This document shows, one piece after another, positions 10,325-18,511 of a stretch of 39,979 nucleotides of DNA (the first letter of the stretch is position 1; each line of letters starts with the position of its first letter). The stretch is from Deltaproteobacteria bacterium (GTDB lineage Bacteria > Desulfobacterota > Desulfovibrionia > Desulfovibrionales > Desulfovibrionaceae). A program made the position numbers and the translations under genes. The notes under the pieces were generated by a model. It saw only the letters and a list, made by a program, of their open reading frames with translations. It ran no database searches and was not told where the DNA came from. Location of the stretch: contig JAISOL010000040.1 in assembly GCA_031275645.1 (NCBI GenBank), positions 1 to 39,979 of the forward strand. The letters run 5' to 3'.

Positions 10325-13126
10325 TCAACAGGCCGACAATCTCTCCATAATCTGCTGAAAGTCCATTCTGTCCACCCGCTCCCTCAGCCAGAGCGGCAGC
10401 TCCGGCTCGCGCGCGTAGGTGAAACTTTCCAGTTCGGCCATGACCCTGTCCACTCCGTCCATATCATAAAGAGAGCAGGCTTCCCGCAATCTCTCCAGCA
10501 CGCCCGGATCCGGCGCCTCCTTTTCCGGCTTCCCGCTTTCCAGGCGCAAACTTTCCAGAAGAGCGGACAAGGCGGCAATGAGTTTTTCGGCGTCTTCCAC
10601 AAACCCGGCGTTGTTCTTTCCGATAAAATCAAAATCGGCGCTCTGCGCCGCCCTTTCCAGATCTTCGGCCTTCTTTCCCAGCTCTTTGGCGCCTATGCCG
10701 TAACTGCTGCTTTTAACGCCATGCACGATTATCGTGTATTCCAGCAGCCCGCTTTCATCCGGAAGGCGCATACTCTCCAGAAGCGCCGGCGTGTTCGCGG
10801 CATAGGAACGCAGAACCTGCAACAGCGAATTCCTGTCCCCTCCCAGGCGCGCCAGGGCTTCTTCCAGATCCAGGCCGTCCATGCGCAAGCGCTCCGGCGG
10901 GAAGCGGCCCGGGGACTCCGCCGCTTCGCTCCGCTCCGTCTCCTTGCCCCGCGCTTTCATATATTCCTTTTCCAGTTCCTTGTCGCGCACCCATTGCTCC
11001 AGAGTCGAATCCAGGCGCAGGATGTCGATGGGCTTGGAAAGAAAGGCCTGAAAGCCGTGTTCCAGAAACATGCGCTCGTTCCCCAGAATGGCGTTCGCCG
11101 TCAGGGCGATAACAGGCACAGTCCTGGCGTATTCCGTTCCTATTTCCTCGCGGATGACGCGCACGGCCTCAATTCCGTCCATGCCCGGCATCATGTGATC
11201 CATAAAAATCGCGTTGTAGCGCACCTGTTCCGCCCGTATCCGGGCAACGGCCTCCCGGCCGCCGCTCACGCAGTCCACCTGCAGGCCGTAAGGCTTGAGC
11301 ATGCCTCTGACCACATCCAGATTGGTCGACACATCGTCCACCACCAGCACCCGGGCGTAGGGAAGGGGGGTAATCGCCATGCTCCCGTTCCGGACTCCAT
11401 TTTGCCTGAGATACTGAAAATTCTTCAAACTCTCCACAACAGCGGCGCCAATGGGAGGAGAGTCCGTAATCCGCTGGCGGAAACGCGCCGTGAAGACCGA
11501 GCCCCGTCCGTATTCGCTCTCGACCGTGATCGCGCCGTCCATCATCTCCACCATTTTCCTGGTAATGGACAGGCCCAGCCCCGTGCCCTCAATATTGCGG
11601 TTGCTCCTGGCGTTCACCTGGCTGTAGTCGGAAAAAAGCTTTTCCATATCCTCCGGCCGTATGCCTATGCCCGTATCCCGCACGCGGATTGAGAGCCAGA
11701 GGCTCTCGCCTTCCCTTTCTCCGGACACGCCCAGCTCCACCGTCCCCTCCAGGGTATATTTGAAAGCGTTGCTGAGCAGGTTGTTGCAAATCTGCTTTAT
11801 ACGCAATTCGTCGCCGATCAGCAGGCCGGGCAGGGTTTCGTCCACCCGCAGGCGGAACTGGATGGGTCTTTCCCCTATGCGGACTATATTCAGGGTGATC
11901 GTATCGTTAATCAGGCTGGCCAGCTCGTATTCCACCGGGATAATATCGAACTTTCCGGACTCGATCTTGGAAATGTCCAGAATGTCGTTGACTATGCCCA
12001 GCAGGGTCATGCCGGCCGCATGGATCTTTTCCATATTTCCCGTTCTTTCGTCCGGAGTGCTGTGCCCGCTGAGTATCAGCTTGGAAAAGCCTATGATCGC
12101 GTTCAGGGGGGTGCGCATCTCATGGCTCATATTGGCCAGGAAGCGGCTTTTGGCCTGGGAGGCGCTCTGGGCCACCGCGTTCAGTTCGGCCAGGTGCTCG
12201 TTCTGCTCCTTGATGACCTTGAAGGGCCTGGCGATAAAGTCCGAGGCGAAAAGCGCGGCTATGCTCGCCAGACCCAGAAAAATCAGCCCCGCCAGCAGGA
12301 GGCCCCTGTCCACATGCGCCGCCGGACTCTCCGAAAGGGGCGCGGAAACGCCCAGCACCCAGCCCACGTTGGAACCGCTGACCGAGGCGTAAGCGGCAAG
12401 GCGCTCCACCCCGAACAGCTCGAACTTCCCCACTCCCTTGCCGCCCCGGATCATACGGGAGCAGAAAGCGCCCGACGAGCGGGCCTCGGGATCGGTTTTC
12501 GCGGCTTCAATGGCGTTGTACCGCTCCAGCACCATGTAGGTGCGCTCATTGGCCAAAACAGTGCCTTCGGCATCCAGGATGAACACCGTGCCCGTGTCCC
12601 ATATCTTGTAAGACGCCAGCAGATCCCGAAAAATCAGGCCCGAAACCGTGCCCGAAAGAACCCTGTCTCCCCACATGGGCACGCAGACGTGAAAAACAAG
12701 CTCCCCGCTGGGATCCTGCCGGGTGGTGGAAATGACCTCCTGCCCGGCAAAAGCCTGGCGCATGTATCTGCTGTTCAGCAGGGTCGCGGGCGTGGGAGCC
12801 TTGCCGTATTCCAGCAATATGCCCTTGCGATCGAAGACCGTCAGAGCCATGAAGATTGAAGTCTCCACCTGCTCCCGCAGTTTCCACGGCAGATCTTCGT
12901 CGGAGACGCCCTGCAGCTCGTACGCCACCATGGAGGCGTTGGCCTTCAGCAGATTGATCTCGCTGGAAATAAGCTTGTCGGCTATGGAGGCTATAACGCT
13001 GAGATCGCTTTCCACCGTCTGCTCGAGCGTGCTGCGGACGAAAAAAAGGCTGGTCACCAGCGTGGTCGCCGTAATGGCGGCCACAATGAAAAAGATGATC
13101 AAAAGCACTCTTACGCGAATGGACAT
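10325..13126 (-). CDS. Hybrid sensor histidine kinase with receiver and HPt domains
   Basis: This 933-residue membrane kinase has TM1 (about 7-28), a periplasmic Cache-like sensor (about 30-275), TM2 (about 278-300), then the kinase core. The phosphorylated histidine is in FLANMSHEMRTPLNAIIGF (about residue 332). N-box (NNLLSNAFKYT), G1 (DTGIGI) and G2 (GTGLGLSI) are intact. A receiver follows, with VLVVDD and FMDHMMPGMDG (about 590-710). An HPt-like helical domain follows, with IIVHGVKSSSYGIG near residue 800. ATG 13126 is chosen over GTG 13129 on spacing to the G-rich site. The complete His-Asp-His chain would pass phosphate to a separate regulator, very likely the HD-GYP protein encoded next. 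It lies 28 bp after dapA. Confidence 0.93.
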   Translation of the reverse strand: MSIRVRVLLIIFFIVAAITATTLVTSLFFVRSTLEQTVESDLSVIASIADKLISSEINLLKANASMVAYELQGVSDEDLPWKLREQVETSIFMALTVFDRKGILLEYGKAPTPATLLNSRYMRQAFAGQEVISTTRQDPSGELVFHVCVPMWGDRVLSGTVSGLIFRDLLASYKIWDTGTVFILDAEGTVLANERTYMVLERYNAIEAAKTDPEARSSGAFCSRMIRGGKGVGKFELFGVERLAAYASVSGSNVGWVLGVSAPLSESPAAHVDRGLLLAGLIFLGLASIAALFASDFIARPFKVIKEQNEHLAELNAVAQSASQAKSRFLANMSHEMRTPLNAIIGFSKLILSGHSTPDERTGNMEKIHAAGMTLLGIVNDILDISKIESGKFDIIPVEYELASLINDTITLNIVRIGERPIQFRLRVDETLPGLLIGDELRIKQICNNLLSNAFKYTLEGTVELGVSGEREGESLWLSIRVRDTGIGIRPEDMEKLFSDYSQVNARSNRNIEGTGLGLSITRKMVEMMDGAITVESEYGRGSVFTARFRQRITDSPPIGAAVVESLKNFQYLRQNGVRNGSMAITPLPYARVLVVDDVSTNLDVVRGMLKPYGLQVDCVSGGREAVARIRAEQVRYNAIFMDHMMPGMDGIEAVRVIREEIGTEYARTVPVIALTANAILGNERMFLEHGFQAFLSKPIDILRLDSTLEQWVRDKELEKEYMKARGKETERSEAAESPGRFPPERLRMDGLDLEEALARLGGDRNSLLQVLRSYAANTPALLESMRLPDESGLLEYTIIVHGVKSSSYGIGAKELGKKAEDLERAAQSADFDFIGKNNAGFVEDAEKLIAALSALLESLRLESGKPEKEAPDPGVLERLREACSLYDMDGVDRVMAELESFTYAREPELPLWLRERVDRMDFQQIMERLSAC

Positions 13127-13154
13127 CACAACCCCGCCGCCTTATGCCCGGCGT

Positions 13155-14033
13155 TCACAGCAGCCCGGCGCGGCGCAGAACTTCCCGCATCTTCTCCCGG
13201 TTTTCGGGGGAAGGAGGCACCAGAGGCAGGCGCAGTTCTCCGCTCATTCTGCCCAGCATGGAAAGCATAGTCTTTACCGGGATGGGGTTGGTTTCGTAAA
13301 AGCAGGCGTGATTGAGCGCAAGCAGATCATAGTGCAGCCCGGCAGCCAGAGCGGTGTCCCCATCCTTCCAGGCCCGGCACATGGCCGCTACTTTTTGGGG
13401 GGCGACGTTGGCGGAAACCGAAATCACCCCCTTTCCTCCCAGGGCCATAATGGGCAAGGCGGTGAAATCGTCCCCGGAGAGCAGAATGAAATCAGCGTCG
13501 CACCCCTGCATGATGTCGGCAATCTGGGTGAGATCCGCGCTGGCTTCCTTGGCTCCGATTACCGAGGGAATTTCTCTGCGTATGCGAATCATGGTGGAGG
13601 AGGAAACGTTCATGCCGGTGCGCCCCGGCACGTTATAGACAAAAACCGGGAGGTCGCAGGCGGCGGCGACGGCCTTGAAATGCTGAAAAACGCCTTCCTG
13701 GGTGGGTTTATTGTAGTAAGGGGTGATCATCAGCCCGGCGTCGGCCCCGGCCTTGCGGGCGAATTTCAGCAGGGAAACGGCCTCGGCCGTGTTGTTGGAA
13801 CCGGCCCCGGCAATGACCGGGACGCGTTTTTTGACCTGGTCTATACAGATAGTGATCACCCTCTCGTGCTCGGCGTGGCTCAGAGTGGCGGATTCCCCCG
13901 TGGTTCCGCAGGGAACGAGACCGTCAATCCCCTGCTCGATCTGCCATTCGATGAATTCACGGTAGCCGTCCTCGTCCACGGCGCCGTTTTTGAAAGGCGT
14001 GACCAAAGCGGTAAAAGCTCCTGCAAACAGCAT
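13155..14033 (-). CDS. dapA: 4-hydroxy-tetrahydrodipicolinate synthase
   Basis: This 292-residue TIM-barrel aldolase condenses pyruvate with aspartate semialdehyde, the first committed step of lysine and diaminopimelate synthesis in the cytoplasm. The start is ATG 14033, with GGAGG seven bases upstream; the longer upstream reading is part of glnS sequence. Visible catalytic features are GTTGESATL (Thr of the proton relay), the Tyr in FVYNVPGRTGMN, and the Schiff-base lysine in VIGAKEAS. The length is normal. It lies 13 bp behind glnS and 28 bp before the hybrid kinase gene, so it appears to share their transcript. Confidence 0.97.
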   Translation of the reverse strand: MLFAGAFTALVTPFKNGAVDEDGYREFIEWQIEQGIDGLVPCGTTGESATLSHAEHERVITICIDQVKKRVPVIAGAGSNNTAEAVSLLKFARKAGADAGLMITPYYNKPTQEGVFQHFKAVAAACDLPVFVYNVPGRTGMNVSSSTMIRIRREIPSVIGAKEASADLTQIADIMQGCDADFILLSGDDFTALPIMALGGKGVISVSANVAPQKVAAMCRAWKDGDTALAAGLHYDLLALNHACFYETNPIPVKTMLSMLGRMSGELRLPLVPPSPENREKMREVLRRAGLL

Positions 14034-14046
14034 GATAAAACCTCCT

Positions 14047-15738
14047 TCAAGATTGCCTGCCGGCAATTCTGGCCCAGGAATCCCTGAGCTCCACAATGCG
14101 GTTAAAGACCGGCCTGCCGGGAGCGGAGTCTTTATCCACGCAAAAATAACCCAGCCGCTCGAACTGCACGCGGGAATCCGCCCCGTATTCCGCCAGAGCC
14201 GGCTCCAGCGCGGCCTCCAGCGCCTTGAGGGAATCCGGATTGATGGCATCCAGAAAAGTTTTGCCCTCCGGCACGTCGTCCGGGTCGTCCAGAGTGAACA
14301 GGCGATCGTACAAACGGACTTCGGCTTTGGCGCAGTGGGGGGCGGAAACCCAGTGCAGGGTGGATCTGACCTTGCGTCCGTCCGGAGCTTCCCCTCCCCG
14401 GCTTTCGGGATCGTAGACGCAGACGAGTTCGCTCACCTGCCCGCCGGCATCGCGTATGACCCTGACGCAGGTGATGTAATAGGCGTAGCGCAGCCTGACT
14501 TCCCGCCCGGGCGCCAGGCGGAAGAACTTGGCCGGCGGGGACTCCATGAAGTCCTCCCGCTCGATGAAAAGTTCGCGGCTGAATGGAGTCCGGCGGCTGC
14601 CCCCGGCGGCGCGCTCGGGATAAAGGGGCAGATCAAACCATTCCACCAGCCCTTCCGGATAATTTTCAATGGTGACCTTCAGGGGGTGAAGCACGGCCAT
14701 CAGACGCGGAGCGACGCGGTTGAGATGCTCGCGGATGCAGAACTCCAGAAGAGAGTATTCCACCCGGCTGTCGGCTCTGGCCATGCCGATGCGGGAGCAG
14801 AAATCCCGGATCGCTTCCGGGGTGTAGCCCCGGCGGCGCAGGCCGCGCAGGGTGGGCAGGCGCGGATCGTCCCAGCCGGAGACATGCCCTTCCGAGACGA
14901 GTTGAATGAGCTTGCGCTTGGAAAGCACTGTTCCGCTCAGGTTGAGGCGGGCGAACTCCGTCTGCCTGGAAGGGAACAGGCCCAGGTTTTCCAGCAGCCA
15001 GTCGTAAATTTCCCGGTTGTTTTCAAATTCCAGGGTACACAGAGAATGCGTGACCCGCTCGTTGGCGTCGGAAATACAGTGGCTGTAGTCATACATGGGA
15101 TAAATCACCCACCTGTCTCCGCTACGGTGGTGCGGCACGTGGCGTATGCGATAGAGCACGGGATCGCGCATGATGATATTGGGCGAAGCCATGTCTATCT
15201 TGGCGCGCAGAACATGGGCGCCGTCCTGGAATTCCCCGGCGCGCATACGCCGGAACAAATCCAGGTTTTCCCGCGCTGAGCGGCCGCGGTAAGGACTCTC
15301 CCTGCCCGCTTCGGTAAGGGTGCCGCGGCTGAGGCGTATTTCTTCCTGAGTCTGGCTGTCCACATAGGCCTTGCCGTCCAGAATCAGCTTTTCGGCGGCC
15401 TCGTAAAGGACCTCAAAATAATCCGAAGTATAGAAAAGCCTGTCCCCCCAACTGAAACCAAGCCAGCGCACGTCTTCCATGATGGCCTTGACGTACTCGG
15501 AGCTTTCCTTCACCGGGTTGGTGTCGTCAAAACGCAGATTGCATCTGCCGCCGTATTCCTCGGCCAGACCGAAATTCAGGCAGATGGATTTGGCGTGGCC
15601 TATGTGCAGATAACCGTTGGGTTCGGGCGGAAAACGCGTTTGCAGGGTCGAGGGATCAAAGCCGTTTCTGATTTGCTCGTCTATCCTGGCGCGGATAAAA
15701 TCTTTGCCTCCGCTTGCATTGTCGGCAGCAGCACTCAC
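14047..15738 (-). CDS. glnS: Glutamine--tRNA ligase
   Basis: This 563-residue class I aminoacyl-tRNA synthetase charges tRNA-Gln directly. The HIGH motif is in [18 protein letters not shown], a wording specific to GlnRS rather than GluRS, and the KMSKS equivalent is VLSKRKL. The C-terminal beta-barrel anticodon-binding region is present. The start is set at GTG 15738, giving an N-terminus that aligns with E. coli GlnRS and having GGAAGG about eight bases upstream. An in-frame TTG at 15837 would add a 33-residue tail and lies too close to the predicted promoter. It is the first gene of an apparent glnS-dapA-kinase-HD-GYP run. Confidence 0.96.
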   Translation of the reverse strand: MSAAADNASGGKDFIRARIDEQIRNGFDPSTLQTRFPPEPNGYLHIGHAKSICLNFGLAEEYGGRCNLRFDDTNPVKESSEYVKAIMEDVRWLGFSWGDRLFYTSDYFEVLYEAAEKLILDGKAYVDSQTQEEIRLSRGTLTEAGRESPYRGRSARENLDLFRRMRAGEFQDGAHVLRAKIDMASPNIIMRDPVLYRIRHVPHHRSGDRWVIYPMYDYSHCISDANERVTHSLCTLEFENNREIYDWLLENLGLFPSRQTEFARLNLSGTVLSKRKLIQLVSEGHVSGWDDPRLPTLRGLRRRGYTPEAIRDFCSRIGMARADSRVEYSLLEFCIREHLNRVAPRLMAVLHPLKVTIENYPEGLVEWFDLPLYPERAAGGSRRTPFSRELFIEREDFMESPPAKFFRLAPGREVRLRYAYYITCVRVIRDAGGQVSELVCVYDPESRGGEAPDGRKVRSTLHWVSAPHCAKAEVRLYDRLFTLDDPDDVPEGKTFLDAINPDSLKALEAALEPALAEYGADSRVQFERLGYFCVDKDSAPGRPVFNRIVELRDSWARIAGRQS

Positions 15739-15821
15739 GTTCGCAGACCTTCCGGAAAAGTTACATTGTTTCTTTATCAGGAGCCGGGTGGATTGTCCTT
15801 CCTCAAGGGAGGGACTATCAG

Positions 15822-15850
15822 AAGTTATGCCCGGCAAAGCGGAGCGTCAA
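15822..15850 (-). promoter_or_regulatory. Candidate glnS promoter
   Basis: On the minus strand TTGACG (15845-15850) is followed after 17 bp by TAACTT (15822-15827). The -35 is strong and the -10 weak. It leaves a leader of about 75 nt that contains a short imperfect hairpin, and no T-box is seen. Confidence 0.45.
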
Positions 15851-15897
15851 GCGGAAATCTCCCTTTTATGCGCCTGAGGGAACGGACGGAGCGCGGG

Positions 15898-15927
15898 TTG
15901 AAATTTCCGGGGCTTTATGGTAATAAT
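15898..15927 (+). promoter_or_regulatory. Candidate promoter of the DUF1992-glycosyltransferase operon
   Basis: TTGAAA (15898-15903) and AATAAT (15922-15927) are separated by 18 bp, each matching consensus at five of six positions. The predicted start of transcription is about 30 nt before the TTG start codon at 15964. It is divergent from the glnS promoter. Confidence 0.5.
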
Positions 15928-15963
15928 GGGCACACAAGTTGAGCAAACAAAAGGAAACCTTCC

Positions 15964-16179
15964 TTGCATCCCCTGACGGCCATAGCCCTGGTGGCGGAAG
16001 AAAAAATTCTGGAAGCCCAGCGTGAGGGAGCCTTTGAGCGCCTGCCCGGCGCGGGCAAGCCCCTGCGCCCGGATGACGAGGACGCTCATCTGCCTCCGGA
16101 AGTCCGCATGACCCGCACCATTCTCAAAAACAGCGGTTATATCTCCCCCGGCGGCGAAATGGACGCCGGCCTCCCATGA
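15964..16179 (+). CDS. Small DUF1992 (DnaJ-C28-like) protein
   Basis: This 71-residue protein carries the DUF1992 signature: an Ala-Glu-Glu-Lys-Ile segment, then FERLPGAGKPLRPDD and LPPEVRMTRTILKNSGY. The family occurs widely in bacteria and in the human DNAJC28 protein, and its role is not established. The start is TTG 15964, with AAAGGA eight bases upstream; no ATG is available before the domain. The protein is short compared with longer family members such as E. coli YhdN (about 122 residues), ending just after the core domain. Its stop overlaps the ATG of the next gene (ATGA, 16176-16179), so the two are translationally coupled. Confidence 0.8.
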   Translation: MHPLTAIALVAEEKILEAQREGAFERLPGAGKPLRPDDEDAHLPPEVRMTRTILKNSGYISPGGEMDAGLP

Positions 16180-16946
16180 AACTCTCCGTAGCCCTCATGT
16201 CCTTCAATGAGGAGAAAAACATACGCCGCACTCTGGAAGCGGTGCTGCCTCTGGCTGACGAAATAGTGCTGGTGGACTCCTTCTCCACCGACAAAACAAC
16301 GGAAATAGCCTCTTCCCTGGGCGCGAACATTTTCAGGGAACACTGGAAGGGCTATGTGGAACAGACCAATTCCTGTCTGAGGAAATGCGGCGGCGAATGG
16401 ATTCTGATCCTTGACTGCGACGAGGTGGCGAGCCCGGAGCTTCTGGAATCCATAAAAGGGATTCTGGATCTCCGCTTCCCCTGCGCCGGCTACCTCATCA
16501 ACCGGCGCACCTTTTATATGGGAAAACTTCTCAAATACGCCTGGCAGCCGGATCGCAAGCTGAGACTGGTCAGGCGCGACGCCGCCCCGCGCTGCGCGGG
16601 CCACAACCCTCATCCTGTCCTGCGGGTGGATGGAAAAACCGGGCGCTGCTCCGGGGAGCTGCTGCATTATTCCTACGAGAATTTCAGCGCCCATATGGCC
16701 CAGACGCAAAACCTCGCCAGGCAGATTGCGGAAAGCTATCACCGCGGGGGCCGCAAATCGGGATTCTGTTCCCTGCTTTTCAAGCCTCCCCTGGCTTTTT
16801 TCAAGCGCTTCGTTCTGCAGCGCGCCTGTCTGGACGGAGTCCCCGGACTCATGGCGGCCGTCAGCAGCGCGGTCTACGCCTATATGAAATACGCCTTCCT
16901 GTGGGAACTGGGCGCCGGGAGCGACAGGCGGGACGATTCCGGCTGA
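16176..16946 (+). CDS. GT2 glycosyltransferase, WaaE/KdtX-like
   Basis: This 256-residue GT-A enzyme resembles the WaaE/KdtX lipopolysaccharide-core glucosyltransferases. It begins with LSVALMSFNEEKNIRRTLEA, then has EIVLVDSFSTDKT and the metal-binding acidic cluster LILDCDE. FYMGKLLKYAWQPDRKLRLVRR is also typical of that group. A C-terminal amphipathic/hydrophobic stretch (about 200-245) could attach it to the inner membrane. The probable job is adding a sugar to the LPS inner core, but donor and acceptor are inferred only from family. It overlaps the DUF1992 gene by four bases and converges with the EamA gene. Confidence 0.87.
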   Translation: MKLSVALMSFNEEKNIRRTLEAVLPLADEIVLVDSFSTDKTTEIASSLGANIFREHWKGYVEQTNSCLRKCGGEWILILDCDEVASPELLESIKGILDLRFPCAGYLINRRTFYMGKLLKYAWQPDRKLRLVRRDAAPRCAGHNPHPVLRVDGKTGRCSGELLHYSYENFSAHMAQTQNLARQIAESYHRGGRKSGFCSLLFKPPLAFFKRFVLQRACLDGVPGLMAAVSSAVYAYMKYAFLWELGAGSDRRDDSG

Positions 16947-16959
16947 CGCTTCGGAAAAC

Positions 16960-16980
16960 CGGCGACCGCCGCCATCGCCG
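16960..16980. terminator. Candidate bidirectional terminator
   Basis: A 6-bp stem (CGGCGA / TCGCCG) with a 9-nt loop lies between the convergent glycosyltransferase and EamA genes. TTT follows it on the plus strand, and CGGTTTTCC flanks it on the minus strand. The T-runs are short, so it would be a weak terminator for both operons. Confidence 0.4.
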
Positions 16981-16982
16981 TT

Positions 16983-17933
16983 TCAGTCCTTGCGGGCTTT
17001 TCCGTTCAGGCACAGGCAAATGGCGAAGATGGTTATAATGACGCCGCCGTAGCCCACGAGGCTTGTCCGGCGTCCGAGAAACAGGGCTTCCCAGAGAAAG
17101 GCGAACAAAGGTTCGGCCATGAGCAGGAGCCCTCCCCTGCCCGGAGTGAGCAGCGGCAGACCCGCCGAGACCAGAAGCCAGCCCGCCGCCTGGCAGCCGA
17201 GGGCATAGAGGAGCAGCGCTCCCGCCTCGCCCGGCCCGGACAAGCTGAAACTCCCGCCCTCAAGGAGGAGCGCCCCGCCCAGAAACAGGGCCGAAAAAAA
17301 ACAGACCCAGGCCATGTTGGGGATAAGGCCCAGAGGAGAGGCAAGATTTCGGCTGTGCCGCAGGGACAGGATGTAACAGGACAAAAAAAGCGAGGTGATC
17401 AGGCCGTAGAGAACCCCTTTGCTCAATTCCGGCGGCAGAAGACGCAGATCCGTCTCCAAAAGCAGGACGAGCCCGACAAAGGCCAGCAGGATGGAGCCGA
17501 AAAGCCGGAAGGAGGCTTTTTCCCCGAAAAAGATCACCCCCAGGGCGGCCAGGATAAAGACCTGGAAATTGGCCAGGATCGTGGCCAGCCCCGGACCGGC
17601 CAGAAAAATTGAGCGATGCCAGAAAAAAAGATCCCCGCTGAAGGCGGCCCCGGCCAGCAGAGTCGCGAGCAGACTGCCGGGGCCGGGGCAAAGCCTCTCC
17701 CTCCGTACAAGGGCCAGCGGGAAAAGGATAACCCCGCCGAAAAGCATGCGGTAGAAAGCCGCGCTCGTGGCGCCGGCGTCTATCAGCTTGATCAGCAACG
17801 GCCCGAAGCTGATGCTCAGAGCGCCCGCGAAGACCAGGAAGCCGCCCCGGCCCGACGGCGGCAGAGCGTGCCAAAACGCCGGCCGTCCGGCCTTTCCGGC
17901 TCCTCCGGGGGAGCCGGAAGCGCCTTTCAGCAT
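16983..17933 (-). CDS. EamA-family (DMT superfamily) transporter
   Basis: This 316-residue protein has about ten hydrophobic helices arranged as two EamA repeats, as in RhaT/RarD-type exporters of metabolites or amino acids. Repeat 1 includes AGATSAAFYRMLFGGVILFPLAL, and both halves end with the usual G-rich, acidic-helix pattern (IFFGEKASFRLFGSILLAFVGL; ALFLGRRTSLVGYGGVIITI). The substrate is unknown. ATG 17933 overlaps the end of the shikimate-kinase-like gene by seven bases, so it is the last gene of the long operon that begins with sctW. Whether it has any secretion-related role is not indicated by sequence. Confidence 0.87.
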   Translation of the reverse strand: MLKGASGSPGGAGKAGRPAFWHALPPSGRGGFLVFAGALSISFGPLLIKLIDAGATSAAFYRMLFGGVILFPLALVRRERLCPGPGSLLATLLAGAAFSGDLFFWHRSIFLAGPGLATILANFQVFILAALGVIFFGEKASFRLFGSILLAFVGLVLLLETDLRLLPPELSKGVLYGLITSLFLSCYILSLRHSRNLASPLGLIPNMAWVCFFSALFLGGALLLEGGSFSLSGPGEAGALLLYALGCQAAGWLLVSAGLPLLTPGRGGLLLMAEPLFAFLWEALFLGRRTSLVGYGGVIITIFAICLCLNGKARKD

Positions 17934-18487
17934 AAATCACCGCCTCTTCCCCGGGAAAAATATTGAAGAATCAAAGCCAGCGCTTTTCCCGCGTATTCGT
18001 GAACAGGGCCGTTCCCCCCCCGCACCGTGAGGTCGGCGTATTTTTCATAGAGCAGGCGCCGCTCGTTAAACAAGTCCTCAAGGCTCTGGCCCGGGCCTAT
18101 GACCAGGCCCCGGTCGGGTTTGCGGGATATGCGCTCCAAAATAACGGGCAGAGAAACTTCAATGTAGAGAACGGGGCCGAGATTTTTAAGGTGTTCCATG
18201 GATTCCCGGCGGTAAACCACGCTCCCGCCGGTGGAAATTATACAGCGTTGCAGCCGTATGTTGCGGACGGCCGTGGACTCCAGATCCAGAAAATCATCCC
18301 TGCTCAGGGCATCGACAAGGCTTTGCAGGAGGGAGCCGTAGGCGGCTTCCATCAGGTGATCCGCGTCCACATGCGCCCAATTCAGCATTCGGGCGAGTTC
18401 GGCGCCCATTTTGCTCTTCCCGGAAGCGGCCATGCCTATAAGGCTGACACAGCGTTCCTCCGGCAAAACGGCGGCGGGAGCGGACAT
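17927..18487 (-). CDS. Shikimate-kinase-like P-loop kinase
   Basis: This 186-residue protein looks like the shikimate kinase family of nucleoside monophosphate kinase folds. The Walker A is LIGMAASGKSKMG, with DADHLMEA after it at the place of the family's DxD motif and STGGSVVYRRESM where GGG is usual. The lid-like part reads KPDRGLVIGPGQSLEDLFNERRLLYEKYADLTV. The arginine normally found in the shikimate-contacting FRxxE motif is replaced (DDFLDLES), and GGG is GGS. Substrate identity is therefore uncertain. ATG 18487 is chosen with GGAG eight bases upstream. It starts 24 bp after sctU and overlaps the EamA gene, so it is cotranscribed with the T3SS genes. Confidence 0.75.
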   Translation of the reverse strand: MSAPAAVLPEERCVSLIGMAASGKSKMGAELARMLNWAHVDADHLMEAAYGSLLQSLVDALSRDDFLDLESTAVRNIRLQRCIISTGGSVVYRRESMEHLKNLGPVLYIEVSLPVILERISRKPDRGLVIGPGQSLEDLFNERRLLYEKYADLTVRGGNGPVHEYAGKALALILQYFSRGRGGDLC

Positions 18488-18511
18488 ACAAAGAACTCCG
18501 GGCAAAACGGC

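Noticed and set aside
15739-15830. T-box or other riboswitch in the glnS leader
   Set aside because: Only a short imperfect hairpin is visible, with no T-box consensus sequence or terminator/antiterminator pair.
15739-15837. TTG start adding 33 residues to GlnRS
   Set aside because: The added residues have no counterpart in GlnRS, and the TTG lies at the predicted -10 of the glnS promoter.
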